Source: Euperipatoides rowelli | Lineage: Eukaryota > Onychophora > Udeonychophora > Euonychophora > Peripatopsidae | Assembly (NCBI GenBank): GCA_003024985.2 | Contig: PXIH01S0016649.1 | Length of the DNA stretch: 14,310 nucleotides | Strand: one strand, 5' to 3' | In this document: positions 8,026 to 14,310 of the stretch, in pieces | Layout of the letters: every line of letters begins with the position of its first letter | Numbering within the stretch: position 1 is the first letter of the stretch | Notes under the pieces: generated by a model | Database searches by the model: none | What the model saw: the letters and a program-made list of their open reading frames with translations, nothing else | Told to the model about the DNA's origin: nothing | Position numbers and translations under genes: made by a program

Positions 8026-9312
8026 CTGAAAAGTGATAAAAACAAATTTATAAAACTAAAATAAATCATACAATTACAAATAATAGAAAGAAAAAAAACC
8101 TACAGTATTGAAAAATACAGTAAATGTGAAGGTTCAACTCACAATTAAAGTAAGATGTCATAAATAAACAATATTAAATGAAATACAGTAAATGAATAAA
8201 ATTTAAAAAGGAAAAAAAAAGAAAGATTTCTCAAAAAAAAAAGAAGAAAGATTGGCATAAAAATTTCAAGTAATAATCTGGTCACTCCACAAGACAAGTG
8301 AATAAAACTGCTTTTAATTTCAACTGTTATGACAAAGGTTAAATAACTTTAAACATTCAAAAATAATCATTCTGACAACTAAGTTCTTTAAATTATTAAA
8401 AATTATTAGCCCACTCTTCAATAATTCTGGTTTCTGATCCTTTTTGGGTCAATTTAGATGCTGACCTATTTTTTTTTAACACAGTTTCTATAAGGAAACT
8501 GGTTGTTTTGGGACAATTTAGTTGGTTATAAAGCCCGTTACTATCCAGCATACTTCTATTTGTATCACTAAGTCAGTCATCTTCCGTAAAAGCTTCAGAG
8601 TTATTTATCCTGTTTTGTTCAATTTTCTATCATAGATAGTTTATCCCTTTGGCCCACATTTTTCATGCCCCAGCACTTGACCAGGAAGGGGAGTAGGCCT
8701 ATATGAGGAGGATAGCTACCATCAGAAAACAGGGTCTCTCCAAACTCGCATAACTTTTGTACACATGATATGAGCTAATTTTATATTTCCATTAACTCTT
8801 CGGTTCTGCAATTTAATGTCAAAATAAAAAAATGTTGAGACTGAGATTAGTCATCATTGCTGTTTATTAGTCTATTTTTATTCAAGTGCAATGTCAGAGC
8901 ATGGAGAAAGAAAAAATATCTATCAGCGAGTTACACTATTAGGGATACTCTAATTAAATTTGATTGAAATTAAAAATTTCAATATACAGCTGTGATATCC
9001 ATGATAGAAAATTTTATATGATTAAATAAATTGTATCTTGGGAACAAACTTGTTTAAAATGAAAAAAAAAAAAATAACTAAATACAAATATATTAACATG
9101 TAATGTAATAATTTACAGAAATGAAGTTTGGTGAAGTAACAAGCACATTGCTAAAACAGCCATAGTTGACAAACTGCGTCATAATTAAAATTCACCCCCT
9201 CCCCGGGCCAAAATTTTTAACTAATGAGTATGCTAATTTCCTCAGCAAATACTGTAATGAATATCATGACTAATAGATTATTAACTAATGGATTATTAAG
9301 AATACGTCAATA
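8026..9312. other. AT-rich, probably aprataxin intron; nothing further recognised
   Basis: No exon or transposon protein seen. A less AT-rich patch at about 8640-8760 has no clear reading frame. Bases 9200-9312 could include the 3' LTR of the minus-strand gypsy element. Confidence 0.45.
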
Positions 9313-9357
9313 CTCCTTTTCTTTAAAAAAAAAAAAAAAAAAAAAAAGATTTAAAGA

Positions 9358-9965
9358 TCAAGTGAATAACTCTGCAAGTTCATTTGTTTTGGAATGTATA
9401 CACAAGTTCATCCTAACAGGACTTTCTAGGACATCTTGCGCTAAGTGTATAAGATTGTCAGTTTGGGAAGTAGTTTCAGGACTTGGCAGTTCTCCACCAT
9501 TGCTCATTTCAGGCTCAACTAGGTCATCAGTTTGCAAAGGCAGGTATAATTTGGTCAGCATGGAATGGTTTTTATCCCATTGGAGTAAGTACATTCCATG
9601 TTTGATAGACTGCGTATTGGTTACAGTACCATTCATTCAAGTCTCTGACAGATGCATTGTCACCCTATCATTACTGAGCAAGCGGAAGAGTGTGCTCTAT
9701 CATGGAAAAGTTTCTGTTTATATTGACTTGCTTCCACATCAGCAGCAATATCAGAATGAAGTAAGGTCCACTTTGTGCTTAACTCTCTGACAATAAAAAT
9801 CTTTGAAATGTCAGGCCAGTTGCGTTGTATTAGTAAGTAGCGATATATCTTGTGACTCAGTGATGATGCATCATGAGAGTCCACAACCATTTTATCAAAC
9901 GCAGATTTGAAGGATTACAATGAATACTCTGCAGCACCATTTGAGCTAAGTTGATATGCACACTT
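9358..9965 (-). pseudogene. gypsy integrase, C-terminal part
   Basis: The minus strand from about 9960 reads SSNGAAE (third catalytic acidic residue region; the Glu is retained), then FKSAFDKMVVDS. Further on come LLHSDIAADVEASQYKQKLF and HDRAH, all standard for the helix after the gypsy integrase core. One in-frame stop interrupts before FKSAF. From about 9660 the sense shifts frame: VRDLNEW, then GTVTNTQSIKHGMYLLQWD and a tail down to the stop at 9358-9360. That matches the GT-x7-G-x-Y integrase C-terminal domain and its acidic tail. The first two catalytic Asp residues and the zinc-binding head are absent, removed by the internal deletion. Confidence 0.8.
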
Positions 9966-10160
9966 ACTAAGTGCACAAAAGTGAATGGTCGAATATAAAT
10001 ATACTTCCAAAAATGTTTCAAAGCGAAAATGATAGCCAATGCCTCATGCCCCAGTTACAAATAATTTCCTTCGCACTTGTCAACGTGCAAGATGCGGAGT
10101 CAATCGGTCTCTCCTCACTAGAATTCATATGATAAAATTGCACCAATGATAAACGGCAAA
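9966..10160 (-). pseudogene. gypsy RNase H, N-terminal half
   Basis: On the minus strand, IIGAIL, then (one frame over) SSEERPIDSASCTLTSA, then HEALAIIFALKHFWKYIY and FTFV follow in the order of gypsy RNase H: GAVLSH, RPI-ASRTL, E-LAI, and Y-YGR-F. The HEALAI Glu is a catalytic carboxylate of this fold. After FTFVH the sequence leaves the family, where TDHKPL would be expected. That point is the deletion junction with integrase. Confidence 0.85.
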
Positions 10161-10169
10161 GTATCACAG

Positions 10170-11170
10170 GCTAAATTTCTTATGATCTTAGTGTACCAGC
10201 AATAAATCTGAAGTTAAAGCTGCTTTACAATTCTAGAATTTTGTCTCATAATTCGCAGACTAGAACCAAGCTACATTTTTGTGTAACAACCTCTAAAAAT
10301 AATGCAATAAAGTAGATGCATTTAGTATGAATTTCATGAAGGCTAATAATATATCATACCAATAAAAGTGTAAAGTACAGATACATTCTTAGCATGCTTT
10401 CATTTTATGTATTGCCTCAACTTTGTCCTCATTTGGACGAATTTCAGTTATCAATTTTTTGGCTCAAATGAGTTACTGTATTTGTTCTTGTAAAAAGGTG
10501 CATTTTTCTTGGTTTAGTTGAACATTTTATTCAGCAAGATGTGCAAATCATCTGTTCAATGCTTTAAATGGCTCAGGAATAGGTTCAGTGGCAAATCAGG
10601 AAATCATCTTGATAACACAAAATTTCTGGGAATCCAACCAGCATTTTATACATAATATTTTGAAATATTTGTGAAGTCTTATTCACTCCATGGGTGGGAG
10701 CAGACCCAGTCAAGTATTTAGTGTTAAAATTAGACATGATTGATTGTCCAGTTGTACTGGCTGATAAGCATGTTTCAAAGCAACCCTAGAAAAATATCTT
10801 CCTTCAGTTAGCATTGAAAACAAGCTCTTTTGTGTGTGCAAGTGGTAATTTTCAGGTTCTGTGTGGTTAACAGTGACTTTGAAATCCCTGCAAATATGTA
10901 AACTATGATCCTTCATAAACATCAATACTACTAGTGTAGCCCATGATGATTGTTCATTTTCCATACTCTAGCTTGCTCAGATTTACACACTTGTCAATCC
11001 ACTTCTTGTTTAAGTTTAAAAGGAAGTGACCTTGCTTTTTTAAAAATTGGTTCAAGGACAGTATTTTGCAATTTTAGCATGATACTGGCCTTAAAACCTT
11101 GTATAGGCTTATTGTTTTGTTTGAATTTTTGAAAAGTAGTTTGTATTTAACAAGCATTCAATTGAATTTT
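10170..11170 (-). pseudogene. gypsy reverse transcriptase
   Basis: The minus strand from about 11170 gives VKYKLLFKN and IFKKARSLPFKLKQEV (linker before RT). The frame at 10964-10710 has SSWATLVVLM, ICRDFKVTVN and FSRVALKHAYQPVQLD, which are RT motifs 1-3. The catalytic box CYQDDFLI follows, with YQDD at 10603-10614. Next come EKCTFLQ (about 10500-10530), KVEAIHKM (about 10400-10440) and STLLHYF-x2-LLHKNVAW, the link to RNase H. Both Asp of the catalytic box survive, but stops and frameshifts are frequent, for example stops after LICH and after LAE. The enzyme would copy element RNA into DNA; this copy is inactive. Confidence 0.9.
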
Positions 11171-11251
11171 CATAGTGCTTTTACAACACCTTTATAGAAT
11201 CTGGAAAAAAGCTTTAATGTAGCAGGATTAGAATAATTGCAAAGAAAAAGC

Positions 11252-11307
11252 TTAAAGGTCAAATGTAATGGATTTTTAATTTTTGTTTTTAATTATTGAT
11301 TTTTCAA
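11252..11307 (+). repeat. Left terminal inverted repeat of the MITE-like element
   Basis: Reverse-complement match to 11868-11926: perfect for the outer 17 bases, imperfect inside because of A-run length differences. Confidence 0.75.
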
Positions 11308-11867
11308 AGATAATTACTAAAAAAAAAAAATTCAACTGGAAAAAAATAATTTTAAATGCATAAAAAAAAAGTTGTTTTAAAGATAAAATGAAGAATATTC
11401 CAATCTTCGGTCTGAGATTACAAAAGGAAGCTTTCAATTTTTTTGGGTCCGAGATTAATTTGATGACAAAACTGTTTCTACAGCTGTTTTCTTTGTAATG
11501 ATTTAATATGTAAATAGAGGTATGTTCAACTTGTATTAAAGGTCATTTTGATTTAAAAAAACAAACAAATTGGATCATAATAACACAAAGGATAAATTTG
11601 ATTTTTTATAAGTATTTAAACAATTAGACCATATAATTTCCAGCATTAAGCTGACAAAGATAGCAAGTATTCTATAGTTAAGTATAGCAAGTTCTATTCA
11701 TCTCTGAACAATGACGTAAAAAAACATCTCCCTGCATATACTGTACATTGGACAATGTTGTTTTAAGGGTGAGGAGCTAAAGACAAATATTTTAAAAATT
11801 GAATTGTAAATAACTATTTTTTTATTTAATTTATTTTTACCTGATGGATATTGTTTTTAGTTAAAAT

Positions 11868-11926
11868 TTTTGAAAATCAATAATAAAAAAAAAATTAAAA
11901 AAAAATCTTTTACATTTGACCTTTAA
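11868..11926 (-). repeat. Right terminal inverted repeat of the MITE-like element
   Basis: Partner of 11252-11307; ends ATTTGACCTTTAA. Confidence 0.75.
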
Positions 11927-13494
11927 ATTATGTTTTATCTAAGAAAGCATGTTTTGATATTTGAAATTACTGTATTTTTGCATGAATAATTATAAATTCA
12001 TGTTATGAATATACTGTGCAGGATCTTTCAGAGTTATTTAACGTAACTATAAAGAAGAGACATGTTTACATTTACATAGAATATACTGTATTATATAATA
12101 TCTTGTTCAATTTGTATGATAACTCTTCAAAATCTATGTGTAGATCAAAACATATCTGAATGGTTTATCAAAAGGTAATGCAAAATTGCTAATCAATGAT
12201 TAATAGTTATTATTGAAATAAATGCTTTTGACCCTTGTATCTGCCATTGCTATGATCATTACCTCATTTGAGCGATAAAGGTTATGGAAAATTTATTGGT
12301 GTCAGAACGGTAATTATTATTTATATATTCATGTTTGAATCATATTTAATAAATTATTTTGTACAGTATTAGAATTGAAAAATTTTTTAATCATAAGTGT
12401 CACTTGGATTTGTCATTTCATTTAATCGTACAAATGAATCTTTGAAAGAAGGAATTGGCAGTTGTGATACATATTTTACTTGAGTTTATGCTTAATGCCT
12501 CAGGTATCTATCATAATGTGCACTGAGAATTGCTTGGGAACTGACTTTGATTTTATGCTTATACTGGCCAAAATCACTATACCTTATGTAAGAACTGTTG
12601 TAAAATTGGACAAAAATAATTAAGATTTTTTTTTTTTCCAAGCATGCTTTGACATACAGTAAATATAAATAAAAAGAAGCATTTTGACAGCTCCACGGTG
12701 TTGGAAAAATATGCGTGGGGTAGGATGGCGTCTGGATTTAGAAACAGGTTGAATGATATAGAGTGGAAATGAAGTGGCCCAAATGGGGTTAAGATATTTT
12801 TTCTAGATCATGATTGTATTGGTCTGTATTTAAAACTATAAATAAGGTGTTGATGTGAAGCAAGGCAATTCAACTACTGTGGTTATAGGATTAAAAATAA
12901 TTTAATGATTTCAAATGTATCATATCGTTTAACAGTATAACACAAAATAACAGTACATGACATTTCCTAGTACGAGTTGTAAGTCAGACTGTTATAATGA
13001 TGGAAATATGAGGTTGACTTAAAAAAACATGTACAGTATATGCAAAAATAAATGATAATGAAGAACATAATTTAAAACAGTTGTTGTCAACAAGCATGAA
13101 TATATGACAAAATGATTACTATATTTGTTGTATGCAAAACAAATGACGTTGATGAAAATAATCAATGGAAATATATACCATTATGCCTGAGTGTGTGTGT
13201 TGTCCAAGATGGTCGTGCTTTCACAAAAATCAAACAGAATCAACAAAGAATGAATGAAGATGTATTCACTAATACCTTGATGTGATAGAACAGGTTAATG
13301 ATTTATACTATATGTGTATGTTTCAAACAGTAGATGCTGTTTCTAAATTATCACTTTAGTAATCAGTAGGATCATTGCATGAAAAAACAATTATGTGTAT
13401 AGCTTATAATTATTTCAGTAGTGAGCATCCTTAATATTTCAGTATAATTGTAAATCGCTACACTATACAGATTGCATAAATTTTAATCAATCTC
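11927..13494. other. AT-rich DNA without recognised features
   Basis: No exon, transposon protein or terminal repeats recognised on either strand. There is a short GT run near 13191-13200. If aprataxin continues beyond the window this is intron. Confidence 0.45.
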
Positions 13495-13500
13495 GTTAGT

Positions 13501-14310
13501 GGGGATCCTTTCAATACAATACTAGATCACCTATAGCTAAAATTACGGAAAGACTTGTCCTGCAAAGAATCAACATTCATATCTCGGATGAAGATATTCT
13601 TTCAGACAGTGAACATGGTTTTAGATCTGCTCGATCTACCCTATCAAACCTCTCCAATTTTACAAGGGACATTGCTTCGTACATTGAAAATCACAATTAT
13701 ACGGATGTAATTTATTTCGACAGCATTTGATTCCATCTCTCCTAACTTATTAATTGAAAAATTAGTGAGACTAAACTTTAATGTTTTTATAGTAAATTGG
13801 CTTATTGATTATTTTAGAGGCAGGTCTATTTTTGTAAAAGTAAACAACTCTTTTTCTAGAATCAGAGCTGTTAATAATGGCCTGCCACAAGGAGCTGTCC
13901 TTTCAGCTACCTTGTTCAATATTTTTCTTTGTGATCTAGAACCAAGGATTAATTCTAAAATTTTACAATTCGCAGATGACGTGAAAATATATCAACAGAT
14001 TGTGAAATTAGAAGACACTTATAAACTTCAAGATGACATAACCTCCTTTGAAAACTGGTGCAACACAAATCTACTGTCAATAAGTCTAGAAAAGAGGAAG
14101 ACCATGTCAATAGGAACTACTAAAAACAAGTTTCATAACACTTACACCTTAAACAATTGTCCTATTGAAAGGGTCACCTTTCACAGGGACCTAGGTGTAA
14201 TTATAGATGGAAGATTTACTTTCTCTCGCCATTGTAATTACACTATTAAAAAAGCCAGAGTTAATTTCGCCATCATACGAAACAACCTAAAATTTATTGA
14301 CTGCAAGACT
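13501..14310 (+). mobile_element. Non-LTR retrotransposon (LINE, Jockey/CR1-like) reverse transcriptase, 5'-truncated and frameshifted
   Basis: GDPFNTI at 13501-13521 is the KGDP-x4-N element at the start of LINE RT. A shift near 13524 leads to PIAKITERLVLQRI and SDSEHGFRSARST, and then VIYFD at about 13707-13721. There a deletion of about 8 bases breaks the frame, giving TGA at 13728-13730. The next frame (13723-14310) is open to the window end: FDSISPNLLIEKL, NGLPQGAVLSATLF (13876-13917), FADD (catalytic, 13969-13980), and FHRDLGVIIDGRFTF of the thumb. The FADD box with LPQG and RDLGV identifies a LINE RT of the Jockey/CR1 group, though the exact clade is open. The endonuclease domain that should precede it is absent. 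No ATG is needed because the start is a truncation. Confidence 0.9.

Larger units (their letters stand above)
9313..11180 (-). mobile_element. Degenerate Ty3/gypsy retrotransposon, pol region
   Basis: Read on the minus strand, the order is protease-RT linker, reverse transcriptase, RNase H and integrase C-terminus, which is the gypsy order (integrase after RT/RNase H). Matches lie in several frames with stops. The protein features resemble the Mag-like branch of animal gypsy elements. About a thousand bases covering the second half of RNase H and most of integrase are missing at about 9955-9975. After the stop at 9358-9360 the strand has a T23 run and a purine stretch, AAAGAAAAGGAG (9313-9324), that could be the polypurine tract. 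LTRs were not identified. Clade assignment is by recognition of motifs, not by tree. Confidence 0.87.
11252..11926. mobile_element. MITE-like element with 17-bp perfect terminal inverted repeats and TTAA ends
   Basis: TTAAAGGTCAAATGTAA at 11252-11268 is exactly inverted at 11910-11926. The similarity continues inward with a few mismatches for at least 55 bases (to about 11307, against about 11868) and perhaps further. The 675-bp length, lack of a coding frame and high AT content fit a non-autonomous DNA transposon. TTAA at both extremes could be the target duplication, as with piggyBac-type elements, or simply part of the repeat; the next bases are not the CCC usual for piggyBac. It lies about 80 bases beyond the last recognisable gypsy sequence. 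Confidence 0.72.

Noticed and set aside
8640-8760. Less AT-rich patch that might be an exon or gypsy LTR.
   Set aside because: No frame is open or recognisable on either strand, and no paired copy exists in the window to support an LTR.
9224-9790. Plus-strand 188-codon open frame with a run of lysines.
   Set aside because: It is antisense to the gypsy integrase tail, and its lysine run is the A23 tract.
12485-12515. Minus-strand MIDT followed by stop, considered as a gypsy protease active site.
   Set aside because: There is no DTGA continuation and no flanking protease motifs, and the MITE-like element separates it from the gypsy RT.

Overview
The window reads as nuclear DNA of an animal, most likely a marine invertebrate or basal deuterostome (the species cannot be named from sequence alone). 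It is strongly AT-rich, full of poly-A/T runs, has split genes with GT-AG introns, and carries decayed copia, gypsy and LINE retroelements together with inverted-repeat DNA elements. I found no operon, bacterial gene, RNA gene or CRISPR array. The only host gene I can support is the 3' end of aprataxin (APTX) on the minus strand.

Layout. (1) About 33-2913, plus strand: a dead Ty1/copia element holding gag, zinc knuckle, aspartic protease and integrase pieces in several frames with stops. It is followed by a polypurine tract and the probable start of its 3' LTR, and it has no reverse transcriptase or RNase H. Its gag is split by a 566-bp insertion with TG...CA ends and a 5-bp target duplication, which is a solo LTR of another element (346-911). 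(2) 2931-4264: AT-rich DNA with no recognisable gene. (3) About 4270-5960: an old long inverted repeat whose arms carry many copies, in both orientations, of a 15-base motif close to CCRARCAAGRGYGCC. It looks like a non-autonomous DNA transposon with subterminal repeats. (4) 6160-8025, minus strand: the last two coding exons of aprataxin, with the C2H2 zinc finger at the very C-terminus, a stop codon and a likely poly(A) signal. (5) About 9313-11180, minus strand: a decayed Ty3/gypsy pol (RT, part of RNase H, end of integrase) with a large internal deletion. (6) 11252-11926: a MITE-like element with 17-bp perfect terminal inverted repeats bounded by TTAA, beside the 5' edge of the gypsy remnant. 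(7) 11927-13494: AT-rich, nothing recognised. (8) 13501-14310, plus strand: reverse transcriptase of a non-LTR retrotransposon (Jockey/CR1-like), running off the window.

How it fits together. No earlier aprataxin exon (for example the one with the HIT-domain His motif) was found between 8026 and 14310. If the gene is intact, regions 5 to 8 lie inside one of its introns, and the host gene shares its strand with the gypsy copy. Every retroelement here is broken, so the window looks like a graveyard of several insertion layers. The clearest datable event is the solo LTR landing in an already resident copia gag.
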